A stretch of DNA of 64,000 bases from Amaricoccus sp047275745 (GCF_047275745.1 NZ_JBKQWU010000004.1:90557-154556), one strand, 5' to 3'; positions 17,153 to 26,611 are shown, numbered from the stretch's first letter. Numbers and translations are program-made. The notes: generated by a model not told the origin, from the sequence alone.

Positions 17153-18562
17153 ATGAAATTCGGAACGAGCGGGCTGCGCGGCCTCGTGTCGGACATGACG
17201 GACGAGGTATGCGCCGAATACGCGGCGGCCTTCGTCGAACATCTGCGCGCGGCCGGTCGGACGCCGGAGGCGATACTGATCGGGCGCGACCTGCGGCCGA
17301 GTTCGCCCCGGATCGCCGAGGCCTGCGCCGGCGCGCTGATCGCGCGCGGCATTCAGGTGATCGACTGCGGCGCGCTGCCGACCCCGGCGCTCGCCCTCGC
17401 CTCCGCGACCCGCGGCATGCCCGCGATCATGGTCACGGGGAGCCATATTCCCTTCGACCGCAACGGGCTGAAGTTCTACCGCGCCGATGGCGAGATCACC
17501 AAGGCCGACGAGGCGGGGATGCTGGCCGCGCTCGGCGCGGGCGCCCCGGCGGCGACGCCGGCCGAAGTCGTCTCCGACGAGAACGCGGCGCGGCTCTATC
17601 TGCGCCGGGGCGTCGGCTTCTTTCCGGCCGGCGCGCTCGAGGGCAAGCGGATCGGCGTCTATCAGCACAGTGCCGTCGGCCGCGATCTCACGCTCGAATC
17701 CCTGCGCGCGCTTGGCGCCGATGTGATCCCGCTCGGCCGGGCCGAGACCTTCGTTCCGATCGACACCGAGGCGGTGCGGCCCGAGGACGAGGAACTGGCG
17801 CGCGGATGGTGCGCCGAGCACGGGCTCGACGCGGTGGTCTCGACCGACGGCGACGGCGACCGGCCGCTGATCGGCGATGAGACGGGGACCTTCCTCCGGG
17901 GCGATGTCGTCGGCGTGCTGGCCGCGCGCTACCTCGGGGCGGAGGCCGTCGCGACCCCGGTTTCCTCGAACACGGTGCTGGAGCGGAGCGGCTGGTTCCC
18001 GAGGATCAGCCGCACGAAGATCGGCTCTCCCTATGTGATCGAGGCGATGGAGAGCCTCACCGCGGGGGGCGCCGGGCTCACGGTCGGCTATGAGGCGAAC
18101 GGCGGCTTCCTTCTCGGCGGGCCGGTGACCGGCGCGACCGGGGCGACGCTCGCGCCGCTCGCCACCCGCGACGCCATGCTGCCGATCCTCGCGATCCTCG
18201 CGATGGCGGCGGAGTCGGGTCGCCCGCTCTCGGGGCTCGCCGCCGACCTGCCGCCGCGTTTCACCGCGAGCGACCGGCTCGCCGAATTCGCTCCCGCCCG
18301 GAGCCGGTCGCTGCTCGACGCGCTCGCCTCGGACGAGGCGGCGCGGGCGGGTCTGCTCGCGGCGATCGGCGTGGCCGGGACGGCGGTCGATCTGACCGAC
18401 GGGGTGCGGATGACGCTCGAAAACGACGAGATCGCGCATCTGCGGGCCTCGGGCAACGCGCCGGAACTGCGCTGCTACGCGGAGGCGGCGACGCCGGAGC
18501 GCGCGCGGGAGATGGTCGCCGCGCTGCTCGCTCGCGCGGGAGAGATGGCGCCCGCCGCCTGA
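17153..18562 (+). CDS. Phosphohexomutase (phosphomannomutase/phosphoglucomutase family)
   Basis: A 469-aa alpha-D-phosphohexomutase. Active-site phosphoserine loop VTGSHIPFDRNGLKFY, metal-binding loop TDGDGDRPLIGDE, sugar-binding loop YEANGGFLLGG and the N-terminal FGTSGLRG are all visible in the right order. The ATG at 17153 has the classical MKFGTSGLRG start; an upstream in-frame TTG is rejected. Phosphomannomutase is the more likely activity because a mannose-1-phosphate guanylyltransferase gene lies at 25.2 kb, but the phosphoglucomutase and phosphoglucosamine branches look similar by eye. Confidence 0.88.
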   Translation: MKFGTSGLRGLVSDMTDEVCAEYAAAFVEHLRAAGRTPEAILIGRDLRPSSPRIAEACAGALIARGIQVIDCGALPTPALALASATRGMPAIMVTGSHIPFDRNGLKFYRADGEITKADEAGMLAALGAGAPAATPAEVVSDENAARLYLRRGVGFFPAGALEGKRIGVYQHSAVGRDLTLESLRALGADVIPLGRAETFVPIDTEAVRPEDEELARGWCAEHGLDAVVSTDGDGDRPLIGDETGTFLRGDVVGVLAARYLGAEAVATPVSSNTVLERSGWFPRISRTKIGSPYVIEAMESLTAGGAGLTVGYEANGGFLLGGPVTGATGATLAPLATRDAMLPILAILAMAAESGRPLSGLAADLPPRFTASDRLAEFAPARSRSLLDALASDEAARAGLLAAIGVAGTAVDLTDGVRMTLENDEIAHLRASGNAPELRCYAEAATPERAREMVAALLARAGEMAPAA

Positions 18563-18605
18563 CCGTTACGGGAAGGCGGCCGGGGCAATCGCGGCGCGGG
18601 TCCGC

Positions 18606-18920
18606 TCACTTCAGATGGAACAGCGTCTCCAGCGGGACGGCGACGGGCGACCTGTCCGGGTTCGACTCCATGATGTCGGCCATGTGGTCCCACCATCGCC
18701 GCATCACCGGATGGTTCGGCAGATCGTCCATCCCGTGATCCTCGCGCCGCCAGAGCACGCCGAAGAGCATGCCCGTCTCGCGGTCGAGGTGGATCGAATA
18801 GTCATAGATCCCCGCGGCGTGCAGGAGATCGACGAGTTCCGGCCAGATCTCGTCGTGCCGGCGCCGGTACTCGGCTTCCTTGCCCGGAAGAAGCCGCATC
18901 CGGAACGCGTATTTCTCCAT
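18606..18920 (-). CDS. rhaU: L-rhamnose mutarotase
   Basis: A 104-aa dimeric alpha/beta protein equilibrating alpha and beta L-rhamnose anomers. The family pattern FRMRLLPGKEAEYRRRHDEIWPEL at the N-terminus and YSIHLDRETGMLFGVLW plus the WWDHMADIM helix are characteristic. GGAGGACG precedes the start, which overlaps the rhaQ stop (ATGA). It is the last gene of rhaSTPQU, the same order as the Rhizobium leguminosarum transport operon; the kinase gene rhaK that follows there is absent here. Confidence 0.93.
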   Translation of the reverse strand: MEKYAFRMRLLPGKEAEYRRRHDEIWPELVDLLHAAGIYDYSIHLDRETGMLFGVLWRREDHGMDDLPNHPVMRRWWDHMADIMESNPDRSPVAVPLETLFHLK

Positions 18921-19924
18921 CACGTCCTCCTTGGTCCGAGCCGCGCGGCGAGGCGGGGCAGGGCGATCACCGCGATGAGCAGCAGGCCGATGAAGATCGA
19001 CATCACGATGCCGGGCACGTTGAGGAGCCCGAATCCGAAGGTCACCATCCCGAGCACCAGGGCCGCGATGACGACGCCCGGGATCGAGCCCGAGCCGCCC
19101 AGGATCGAAACGCCGCCGAGAACGACCATGGTAACGATCTCGAGTTCCCAGCCGAGCGCGATGGAGGGCCGGGTCGAGCCGAGCCGCGAGGTGAGGCAGA
19201 TCGCGGCGAGACCGGAGAAAAGCCCCGTCATCAGGAAGAGCAGGAACTTCACCCGGTCGACGCGGATGCCCGAGAACCGCGCCGCCGCCGCGTTGTTGCC
19301 GACCGCGTAGACGATCCGCCCGAAGCTCGTCCGGTGCAGCAGCACGCCGAAGCCGATGGCGAGGATGAGAAAGAGCACGAGTTCGAAGGAGATGACCCAG
19401 AAGACATAGCCCTGCCCGAAATAGCCGAAACCATCGGGATAGGCGGTATAGGCCTGATCGCCGAGGATGATATAGGCGATGCCGCGAAAGAGGCTCATCG
19501 TGCCGATGGTCACCACGATCGACGGCAGGCCGAGCCGGGTGACGAGCGTCCCGTTGACCGCGCCGCAGAGCAGTCCGACGCCGAGCCCGACCAGCACCAG
19601 CCCCGACACGCCGAAGCCCGCCTCCGCCGCCATGCCCATCGCCGTGGAGGCGAGCGCGATGATCGCCGCGACCGACAGGTCGATCTCGCCCGCGATGATG
19701 AGCAGCGCCATCGGGAATGCGATCATCGCCTTCTCGGTGAAGTTGAAGGTGGCGTCGGAGAGGTTCCACGGATCGAGGAAATAGGGCGAGGTGAAGGAGT
19801 TGATCGCGAAGACCAGCACCGCGACGACGAGAAGCAGCGCCTCCCAGCTCCGGAACAGCCGCGCGGCGGGTGTCGTCAGCCGGTCGGGTATCGCGCGGCG
19901 CGGCTCCCGCGTCTCGATGCTCAT
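18920..19924 (-). CDS. rhaQ: Rhamnose ABC transporter permease
   Basis: A 334-aa inner-membrane protein of the RbsC/BPD_transp_2 family with about 8-10 hydrophobic helices. Characteristic stretches are MALLIIAGEIDLSVAAI (the G-EIDLS motif), TIGTMSLFRGIAYI, AVGNNAAAARFSGI and GGVSILGGSGSIPG. It forms a heteromeric channel with the adjacent rhaP product and couples to the ATPase rhaT. Both ends overlap neighbours by 4 nt. Assignment to rhaQ and not rhaP is by gene order. Confidence 0.9.
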   Translation of the reverse strand: MSIETREPRRAIPDRLTTPAARLFRSWEALLLVVAVLVFAINSFTSPYFLDPWNLSDATFNFTEKAMIAFPMALLIIAGEIDLSVAAIIALASTAMGMAAEAGFGVSGLVLVGLGVGLLCGAVNGTLVTRLGLPSIVVTIGTMSLFRGIAYIILGDQAYTAYPDGFGYFGQGYVFWVISFELVLFLILAIGFGVLLHRTSFGRIVYAVGNNAAAARFSGIRVDRVKFLLFLMTGLFSGLAAICLTSRLGSTRPSIALGWELEIVTMVVLGGVSILGGSGSIPGVVIAALVLGMVTFGFGLLNVPGIVMSIFIGLLLIAVIALPRLAARLGPRRT

Positions 19925-20898
19925 GCCCCACGCTCCGCCGATTTGAGGATGACCCGGCCTCTGGTCCGTTCGGCCCGCGCGTTGAAGGCGACGGCGACGA
20001 TGATCGCGGTGCCCGAGATCGCGAGCTGCCAGAAGGGCGAGATGTTGACCACGGGCAGCGCGTTCTTGATGACGCCGAGAAAGAGCGCGCCGAGAACCGC
20101 CCCCGCGACCGAGCCGATGCCGCCCGCGATCGAGATGCCGCCGATCACGCAGGCGGCGATCACGTCGAGTTCGAAGCCGCCGGCGATATCGACATAGGCG
20201 ACGGCGTAGCGCGCGACCCAGAGATAGCCGCAGAGCCCGGCGATCGTGCCCGAGAGGACGAAGGCGAGAAAGCGCGTCCGGCCGACGTCGATCCCGGTAT
20301 AGACCGCCGCGTTGGCATTGCCGCCGACGGCGTAGAAGGCCCGGCCCGCCGGCGTCCGGGTGTAGACGATCCAGGCGCCAAGGATGACGAGCATGGCGAT
20401 CCAGCTCAGCACCGGCAGGCCGAGCACCGCGCGCGGCAGATCCTTGAAGCCCGGGCTCATCTCATGCGCGTTCACCCAGGCCCCGCCCGAGATCACGAAG
20501 ATGAGCCCGCGGTAGATCGTGAGCGTGCCGAGCGTCGCCACGATGGGCGGGATGTCGAGCTTCCAGACCATGAGCCCGTTCAGCGCGCCCAGGGCCGCCC
20601 CGAGCCCGACCGCGAGCACGATGAGCAGCGGGACTGGAATCCCCGGCATGGCGCTGTTCAACATCGCCACGACCATGCCGTTGAGCGCCAGGTTGGCGGC
20701 GACGGAGAGGTCGATCGACTTGGTGAGGATCACCGCCATCTGGCCGAGCGCCAGCATGATGAGGATCGCGGTGTCGTTGAACACATTGGCGAGGTTCGCG
20801 GGCCCGGCGAAGGCCGGGAAGCGGAGCGAGATCATGAGGATGAGGGCCACGATGGCGAAGGCGAGGATGAGTTCGCGCGATTTCAGCGCCCGCTCCAT
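19921..20898 (-). CDS. rhaP: Rhamnose ABC transporter permease
   Basis: A 325-aa polytopic permease of the same family as rhaQ, with MAVILTKSIDLSVAANLALNG, ATLGTLTIYRGLIF, AVGGNANAAVYTGI and GGISIAGGIGSVAGA. The start is the ATG at 20898 (MERALKSRELIL), which overlaps the rhaT stop by 3 nt; the longer open frame upstream lies inside rhaT and is rejected. The two permeases are clearly paralogous, as usual for this importer. Confidence 0.9.
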   Translation of the reverse strand: MERALKSRELILAFAIVALILMISLRFPAFAGPANLANVFNDTAILIMLALGQMAVILTKSIDLSVAANLALNGMVVAMLNSAMPGIPVPLLIVLAVGLGAALGALNGLMVWKLDIPPIVATLGTLTIYRGLIFVISGGAWVNAHEMSPGFKDLPRAVLGLPVLSWIAMLVILGAWIVYTRTPAGRAFYAVGGNANAAVYTGIDVGRTRFLAFVLSGTIAGLCGYLWVARYAVAYVDIAGGFELDVIAACVIGGISIAGGIGSVAGAVLGALFLGVIKNALPVVNISPFWQLAISGTAIIVAVAFNARAERTRGRVILKSAERGA

Positions 20899-22481
20899 CA
20901 CGCCGCCTCCCGGATGCCGGCGGCCGCCCGCACCAGTCGCTCGGGCGTCAACCCTTCGCGGGCGTATTCGCCGACCATCCTGCCTTCGCGCATCACGATC
21001 ACCCGGTCGGACATGCCGAGGATTTCCGGGATCTCGGAGGAGACCATGATGACCGCGAGCCCTTCGGCGGCAAGCTCGGCCATGAATTCGTGCACCGCCG
21101 CCTTGGAGCCGATGTCGATGCCCTTGGTCGGCTCGTCGAGGATGATGACGCGGGGCCGCGTCGCCAGCCATTTCGCGATCACCACCTTCTGCTGGTTGCC
21201 GCCCGAAAGCTGCCCCAGTTCCTGGTCGAGCGCGGCGGCCCGCAGGTCGAGCCGGGTCGCATATTTGCGCGCCAGCGCGAATTCCTCGGCGAGCCGCAGG
21301 AAGCCGCTGCGCGAGGTCTGGCCGAGCGAGGGAAGGGTGATGTTCTGGAAGATCGCCATCGGCCGGATCGCGCCCTGCGCGCCGCGGTCCTCGGGGACAT
21401 AGACGATGCCGCGCCCAATCGCATCGCCGGGATCGCGGATCGCCGTGACTTCCCCGTCAATCGAGCCTTTCGACGGTTCCGTCACGCCGAAAAGCGCCTG
21501 CATCAGCTCGCTCCGCCCCGCGCCGACCAGGCCGTAGAAGCCGAGGATCTCGCCCCGGCGGAGCGAGAAGCCGATGTCGGCGAATTCGGTCGGGTGGGAA
21601 TAGCCCTCGACGCGCAGCACCTCCGCGCCGATGTCGCGCGCGCGTTCGGGGAAGATCGCCTCGATGGAGCGGCCGACCATCATGCGCACCAGATCGTCCT
21701 CGCTCACATCGGCCATGCGGCCCTCGCCGACGAAGGCGCCGTCGCGGAAGACGGTGTAGCGGTCGGCGATCCGGAAGATCTCGTCGAACTTGTGGCTGAT
21801 GAAGAGGATCGCCTTGCCGTCGGCCTTCAGCGTCTCGATCAGGTCGTAAAGTTCGGCGATCTCCTTGTGCGAAAGCGCGGCCGTGGGCTCGTCCATGATG
21901 ACGACGCGGGCGTCGATGGAGAGCGCCCGGGCGACGGCGACGAGGTGCTTGCTGGCGATGCCGAGATCGCGAAGCCGCGCCTCCGGGTCGATCGCGGCCC
22001 CGACGCGGGCCAGCATCTCGCGGGCATCGGCGTTCATCCGGCGCCAGTCGATCAGGCCGAACCTCGTGCGGGGCGCATGGCCGAGGAAGATGTTCTCGGC
22101 CACCGACAGGTCGTCGAAAAGCACCGTCTCCTGATGGATCGCCGTCACGCCCGCCTCGGCCGCGGCATGCGCGGCCGGGAAGGCGGTCTCGGCGCCGTCG
22201 AGCAGGATGCGGCCCGCGTCCGGCTGGTAGATCCCGGTGAGGATCTTCACGATCGTCGATTTCCCGGCGCCGTTTTCGCCGATCAGCGCCGTGACCTCGC
22301 CCGGATAGAGCGAGAGCGCCACGCCATCGAGCGCCTTCACGCCGGGGAAGCTCTTGGAAATGCCTTCGAGCGCGAGCACGGGCATGGGCCCGGACCCGCG
22401 CTCGGATTCGCGCTCGGATTCGGGCGCCACGCCGGCGCGGGCGTCCGTCGGTCGGCCGTCGCCCGCGGGACGACTGGACAT
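20898..22481 (-). CDS. rhaT: Sugar ABC transporter ATPase (rhamnose), duplicated nucleotide-binding domains
   Basis: A 527-aa RbsA/MglA-type ATPase with two fused domains. The first has Walker A GENGAGKST and Walker B VVIMDEPTAALS; its signature-motif region (LGIASKHLVAVARAL) is atypical. The second has the usual degenerate Walker A (GLVGAGRSELMQ), LSGGNQQKVVIAKWL and VIILDEPTKGID. The ATG at 22481 has GGAAGGAA upstream; an internal ATG at 22385 (MPVLALEG) is an alternative that would drop a 32-residue low-complexity leader. It powers import through rhaP and rhaQ. Rhizobial RhaT is this ATPase, unrelated to the E. coli RhaT symporter. Confidence 0.9.
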   Translation of the reverse strand: MSSRPAGDGRPTDARAGVAPESERESERGSGPMPVLALEGISKSFPGVKALDGVALSLYPGEVTALIGENGAGKSTIVKILTGIYQPDAGRILLDGAETAFPAAHAAAEAGVTAIHQETVLFDDLSVAENIFLGHAPRTRFGLIDWRRMNADAREMLARVGAAIDPEARLRDLGIASKHLVAVARALSIDARVVIMDEPTAALSHKEIAELYDLIETLKADGKAILFISHKFDEIFRIADRYTVFRDGAFVGEGRMADVSEDDLVRMMVGRSIEAIFPERARDIGAEVLRVEGYSHPTEFADIGFSLRRGEILGFYGLVGAGRSELMQALFGVTEPSKGSIDGEVTAIRDPGDAIGRGIVYVPEDRGAQGAIRPMAIFQNITLPSLGQTSRSGFLRLAEEFALARKYATRLDLRAAALDQELGQLSGGNQQKVVIAKWLATRPRVIILDEPTKGIDIGSKAAVHEFMAELAAEGLAVIMVSSEIPEILGMSDRVIVMREGRMVGEYAREGLTPERLVRAAAGIREAA

Positions 22482-22533
22482 GGGTTCGGTTCCTTCCCGA
22501 GAGGAAGCGCCCGGCGCATGGCCGGGAGCGGGA

Positions 22534-23535
22534 TCAGAAGATCGACTTGAATTCCTCGATGTTGGAGTCGTCATAGACGAAGGGCTCCGCCATCGCGCCC
22601 TCGTTGTTCTCGTCGAGCGTGACGCTCCCCATGCGGCCCATGCCGATCTCCGCGCCCGGCTCCGCCGTCGCATTCCCCTTGGCGAGGTTGTAGGCGATCA
22701 TCGTCGCGGAATAGCCGAGATCAATCGGATTCCAGATCGCGAAGGACTTCGAGGCGCCGCTTGCAACGTGGCCGGCCATCTCGGAGGGCAGGCCGAGGCC
22801 CGTGACATTGATCTCGCCCGTCTTGCCCGCGTCGGAGACCGCCTGGGCCGCGGCGACGATTCCGACCGAGGTAGGCGCGATGATCGCCTTCAGGTCCGGA
22901 TGGGACTGCATGAGCCCCTGCGTCTCGCGATAGGACTTGTCGGAGAGGTCGTCGCCGTAGACCGTCGCGACGAGGTTGATGCCCGGGTGGTCCGGCAGGA
23001 CCTCCTTCATCGCCGCGATCCAGGCGTTCTGGTTCGTCGCGGTCGCCGAGGCGGAGAGCACCGCGACATCCCCGCCCTCGGGCAGATGGTCGGCCGCGAG
23101 TTTCAGGATCATGTTGCCGATGAGCGGCGTCGAGGACGGGTTCAGCTGCATCTGGCGCCCCTCGGGCGCCACGCCCGAATCCCACGAGATCACCGTGATG
23201 CCGCGCTGCATCGCCTTCTTGAGCGCCGGGACCAGGGCGTCCTGATCATTGGCCGAGATCGCGATCGCATCGACCCGCTGCGCGATCAGCGCGTTGATGA
23301 CCTCGATCTGGCCCTCGGCCGTGGTGTCGGTCGGGCCGGTGTAGATGACCTCGACATCGCCGAGTTCCTTCGCGGCTTCCTGCGCGCCCTTGTTGGCCGC
23401 CTCGAAGAAGCCGATGCCGAGCCCCTTGACCACGAGCGCGATCCGCGTCGTGTCCTGCGCGCTGGCCGCCAGCGGCGCCGCGGCGAGCGCCACGGCCACG
23501 GCCGCCCCGGTCAGGAAGGATTTCCAGAGTTTCAT
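22534..23535 (-). CDS. rhaS: Rhamnose ABC transporter periplasmic substrate-binding protein
   Basis: A 333-aa type I periplasmic sugar-binding protein. The signal peptide (MKLWKSFLTGAAVAVALAAA ... ASAQ) is cleaved near residue 27. The body shows the repeated Rossmann lobes (KGLGIGFFEAANKGAQEA, IEVINALIAQRVDAIAISAND, VISWDSGVAPEGR). The start at 23535 has GGGAGG nearby. It is the first gene of the rha transport operon; 53 nt separate it from rhaT. Rhamnose specificity rests on the linked mutarotase and gene order. No DeoR-type rhaR or catabolic rhaDI/rhaK lies in the window. Confidence 0.9.
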   Translation of the reverse strand: MKLWKSFLTGAAVAVALAAAPLAASAQDTTRIALVVKGLGIGFFEAANKGAQEAAKELGDVEVIYTGPTDTTAEGQIEVINALIAQRVDAIAISANDQDALVPALKKAMQRGITVISWDSGVAPEGRQMQLNPSSTPLIGNMILKLAADHLPEGGDVAVLSASATATNQNAWIAAMKEVLPDHPGINLVATVYGDDLSDKSYRETQGLMQSHPDLKAIIAPTSVGIVAAAQAVSDAGKTGEINVTGLGLPSEMAGHVASGASKSFAIWNPIDLGYSATMIAYNLAKGNATAEPGAEIGMGRMGSVTLDENNEGAMAEPFVYDDSNIEEFKSIF

Positions 23536-24005
23536 GCATGACCTCCCGGTTGATCTTCTTGTCGGTCTTACCGCGCCGGCGGAATATTGCCCGCGCATTC
23601 ACGTCTCATCCCGGCCTTCCGCGCCGCGCCTCGCCGCGAAAGCCCGCCCGGACCACCACGGCGATCCGGCCGGCGGGAGCGTTCGCAAGCGGAGGGGGGG
23701 GTGACGGCGCGCGTTCGGCCTGGTGGCGGTGCGCGTCGGCGCCTCCCGCGGCGTCGCGGATGAATGGTCGTTGATCTCCGCGAACATCACACGCCAGCGC
23801 CCTTTTCCGTGCATGCGCGCCCTTCCGGCGGCTTCAATCTGGCGCGCGGCGGGGGACCTGTCCATCGGAAATGATCGAAGGTGCGCGGCTGGAGCCGGCG
23901 CGCGGTCTGCGTGTTGACGGGGAGGGGCGATGGGAGGCCCGGGCACCCTCTGCCACGCGTTCGGCGGAACCCGGGATGAGGTCGCGCGGCGCGCAAGGCT
24001 TCCCC
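23536..24005. other. Gene-free interval upstream of rhaS
   Basis: About 470 nt between rhaS and the tRNA-Gly terminator. Open frames here overlap each other in several phases and lack ribosome sites, so I see no gene. It must contain the rhaS promoter, but I find no confident -35/-10 pair or operator. Confidence 0.5.
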
Positions 24006-24037
24006 GAAAACGGATCAGGGCGCCAAGCGGCGCCCTG
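24006..24037 (-). terminator. Rho-independent terminator of tRNA-Gly
   Basis: Perfect stem CAGGGCGCC ... GGCGCCCTG with a 4-nt loop, followed on the minus strand by ATCCGTTTT. It lies about 30 nt downstream of the tRNA 3' end. Confidence 0.8.
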
Positions 24038-24066
24038 AGATCGTTCCGGCATCGGCCGGAGGTCTT

Positions 24067-24141
24067 TGGAGCGGGCGAAGGGATTCGAACCCTCGACCCC
24101 AACCTTGGCAAGGTTGTGCTCTACCCCTGAGCTACACCCGC
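24067..24141 (-). tRNA. tRNA-Gly (GCC anticodon)
   Basis: The minus strand folds as a full cloverleaf: acceptor GCGGGTG/CGCCCGC, D-arm GCTC ... GAGC, anticodon stem CAACC/GGTTG with loop TTGCCAA (anticodon GCC) and T-arm GAGGG TTCGAAT CCCTT. The CCA end is encoded (24067-24069). Discriminator base is U. Confidence 0.97.
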
Positions 24142-24275
24142 GTCCTGTGGAGGGGGGTATACACAGCCGCGGGCGGCGAGCACAAGGGGCCTTCGGCGAT
24201 TTTTTCGGATCGCGGCGGGATTTTTCGACGACGGTGTCAAGGTGTTGAAATGTCGAACGAAAATCCCCGCGCTGA

Positions 24276-24971
24276 CTACCGCACTTCGACATCGAGCGCG
24301 GGCAGGCCGGCGATGACACCGCTCAGCCTGTCGCCGCGCTGGACCGGGCCGACCCCCGCCGGCGTGCCGGTGAGGATCAGATCCCCCGGCGCGAGTTCGA
24401 AAAGCTCCGAGAGCTTCGAGATCGTCTCGGGGATCGTCCAGATGAGGTCGCCGAGGTCGCCCTTCTGCCGGATCTCGCCGTTGAGGCGCAAGCTGATCGC
24501 GCCCTTCGAGAGCGGCCCGGCCAGCGCCTCCCGCGGCACGATCGGGCCGCAGGGCGCGGAATGCTCGAACGCCTTCGCGAGTTCCCAGGGCCGGCCGGCC
24601 TTCTTCGCCTGCCCCTGCAGGTCGCGCCGGGTCATGTCGAGCCCGACCGCGTAGCCGAGGATCTTCGACTCCGCCTCCGCCTCCGGGATGTCGCGTCCGC
24701 CCGCGCCGAGCGCCACGACGAGCTCGATCTCGTAATGCACGTCCGCGCTCAGCGGCGGATAGGGAAACACTCCGTCGAGCACGAGATTGTCGGGGTTCTT
24801 CTGGAAGAAGAACGGCGGCTCGCGGTCCGGGTCATGCCCCATCTCCCGCGCGTGCTCGGCATAGTTCCGGCCGACGCAATAGATGCGGCGAACCGGGAAG
24901 AGCCGGTCCGATCCCTGGATCGGCAGGGCGGGACGCGGCGCGGGCGGGAAGGCGTAATCGGGGTCGGACAT
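24276..24971 (-). CDS. Fumarylacetoacetate hydrolase-family enzyme
   Basis: A 231-aa single-domain FAH fold. Typical motifs are RRIYCVGRNYAEHAREMG, PFFFQKNPDNLV, the metal-binding HYEIELVVALG (two acids), GLDMTRRDLQ and DLILTGTPAGVGPV. This domain hydrolyses or decarboxylates acylpyruvate-type diketo acids. Bacterial short forms include fumarylpyruvate hydrolase and acylpyruvase, but none can be named here because no pathway genes are adjacent. The ATG at 24971 gives the family N-terminus; the longer frame is rejected. Confidence 0.85.
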   Translation of the reverse strand: MSDPDYAFPPAPRPALPIQGSDRLFPVRRIYCVGRNYAEHAREMGHDPDREPPFFFQKNPDNLVLDGVFPYPPLSADVHYEIELVVALGAGGRDIPEAEAESKILGYAVGLDMTRRDLQGQAKKAGRPWELAKAFEHSAPCGPIVPREALAGPLSKGAISLRLNGEIRQKGDLGDLIWTIPETISKLSELFELAPGDLILTGTPAGVGPVQRGDRLSGVIAGLPALDVEVR

Positions 24972-25177
24972 CGGAGGCTCCGGCTTGGGAAGGAAGGCCG
25001 CGCCATTGGCCACCGCCCGGCCGTGCGCGTCAAGCGTGGCCGTCATCCCGGCGGGCGGAGGCCCGCGTCGGCCCGAGGCCGGCGTTAGCGCGCGGTTAAC
25101 CTCGGCGCGGGAGGCTCGCGGGCGTGCCCGATCCGGAAAGGCGGCCACGACCATTCGACTGGGAAGGCTCACGCGAC

Positions 25178-26611
25178 ATGCGCATCGTTCCGATCATTCT
25201 CTGCGGCGGTTCCGGCACGCGGCTGTGGCCGCTGTCCCGCCGCGATTTCGCCAAGCCCCACGCGCCCGTCCTCGGCGGCGCCTCACCCTTCGAGCGCACC
25301 CTCGCGCGCGTCGCCGCGGCCAGCGGTGGGCGCTGGGACCGCCCCGTCGTCATTACCGGCGCCGGAGCGCGCTTCATGGCGGCGGAACAGGCGCGCGCGG
25401 CGGGTGTACCGGTGGATCTGGTTCTGGAGCCCGAGGGGCGCGACACGCTCGCCGCCGTGACGCTCGGCGCGCTGCTCGCCGCGCGTCGCGGGCCGGACGC
25501 GGTGGCGCTGATCCTGCCCGCCGACCACCTGATCCCGGATGCCGAGGCCTTCGGCGCCGCCGTCGAGCGCGCGGCCCGGATCGCGACGCTCGGCAGGCTC
25601 GTGACCTTCGGTATCCGTCCGACGAGCCCCGCCACCGGCTACGGCTACATCCGTCCGAGCGAGGAGCGGTTCGGCGAGGCGGCCGGCATCGCGGAATTCG
25701 TCGAAAAGCCCGACGCCGAACGCGCGGCGCGGCTGATCGCCGAGGGGTGTCTCTGGAACGGAGGCGTCTTCGTGCTCCACGCGGAGCCCGCGCTGCGCGA
25801 GATCCGGGCCCTCTCGCCCGACGCCTACGCCGCCGTGGCGCGCGGCCTGACGGCGGCCGAGTCCGACACCGGAAACGGGGGCGGGGCGCTGCTCATCGGC
25901 CAGGATTTCATCTCGGCGCCGAGGATCAGCTTCGATTACGCGGTGATGGAGAAGACCACCGCCGCCGCCGTGCTGCCGGTCGATTTCGCCTGGTCCGACA
26001 TCGGCGACTGGCGCGAGGTCTGGAGCCTCACGCCCCGCGACGCGACTGGCACCGGGCACGAAGGTCCCGTGGTGGCGCGGGATACGCGCGACAGCTACAT
26101 CCGCGCCGGCGGCGAACGGCTGGTCTGCGCGCTGGGGCTCGAAGGCGTGCTGATCGTCGATACGCCCGACGCGCTGCTGGTCGCCGATCTCGACCGGGCG
26201 GAGGAGGTCCGGCACCTCGTCTCCGACCTCGAAGCCGCGGGCCGGCCGGAGAGCACGACGCCGGCGCGGGTCCACCGGCCCTGGGGCTGGTATCAGACCA
26301 TGGATCTCGGCGAGCGGTTCCGGGTCAAGCGCATCCAGGTCGCCCCGGGCAGGCAGCTCTCGCTCCAGCGTCATCACCACAGGGCCGAGCACTGGGTCGT
26401 CGTCCGCGGCACGGCGGAGGTGACGCGCGACCGCGATACGGTGATGGTACGCGAGAACGAGTCGATCTTCCTGCCGATGGGCTGCATGCACCGGCTGCGC
26501 AACCCGGGCAAGATCCCGGTCGAGATCATCGAGGTCCAGACCGGCACCTATCTCGAGGAAGATGACATCGTGCGGGTCGAGGACGATTTCGGGCGGGTCC
26601 GCGCGGTCTGA
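25178..26611 (+). CDS. manC: Mannose-1-phosphate guanylyltransferase / mannose-6-phosphate isomerase
   Basis: A 477-aa bifunctional type II enzyme making GDP-mannose and interconverting mannose-6-P and fructose-6-P. The N-terminal nucleotidyltransferase has ILCGGSGTRLWPLSR, ILPADHL and EFVEKPD; the C-terminal cupin has VHRPWGWYQTMD, the QLSLQRHHHRAEHWVVV metal site and NESIFLPMGCMHRL. The start at 25178 follows GGGAAGG; an in-frame GTG at 25124 would add 18 unconserved residues. It may act with the phosphohexomutase at 17.2 kb to feed exopolysaccharide or LPS synthesis. No glycosyltransferases flank it. Confidence 0.94.
   Translation: MRIVPIILCGGSGTRLWPLSRRDFAKPHAPVLGGASPFERTLARVAAASGGRWDRPVVITGAGARFMAAEQARAAGVPVDLVLEPEGRDTLAAVTLGALLAARRGPDAVALILPADHLIPDAEAFGAAVERAARIATLGRLVTFGIRPTSPATGYGYIRPSEERFGEAAGIAEFVEKPDAERAARLIAEGCLWNGGVFVLHAEPALREIRALSPDAYAAVARGLTAAESDTGNGGGALLIGQDFISAPRISFDYAVMEKTTAAAVLPVDFAWSDIGDWREVWSLTPRDATGTGHEGPVVARDTRDSYIRAGGERLVCALGLEGVLIVDTPDALLVADLDRAEEVRHLVSDLEAAGRPESTTPARVHRPWGWYQTMDLGERFRVKRIQVAPGRQLSLQRHHHRAEHWVVVRGTAEVTRDRDTVMVRENESIFLPMGCMHRLRNPGKIPVEIIEVQTGTYLEEDDIVRVEDDFGRVRAV

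Noticed and set aside
18606..19931. A single 441-aa minus-strand protein covering rhaU and part of rhaQ
   Set aside because: Only the last 104 codons are rhaU. The upstream part is the wrong frame of rhaQ.
23599..24319. Several overlapping short open frames around tRNA-Gly
   Set aside because: They run through the tRNA and its terminator, overlap one another in different phases and have no ribosome sites.
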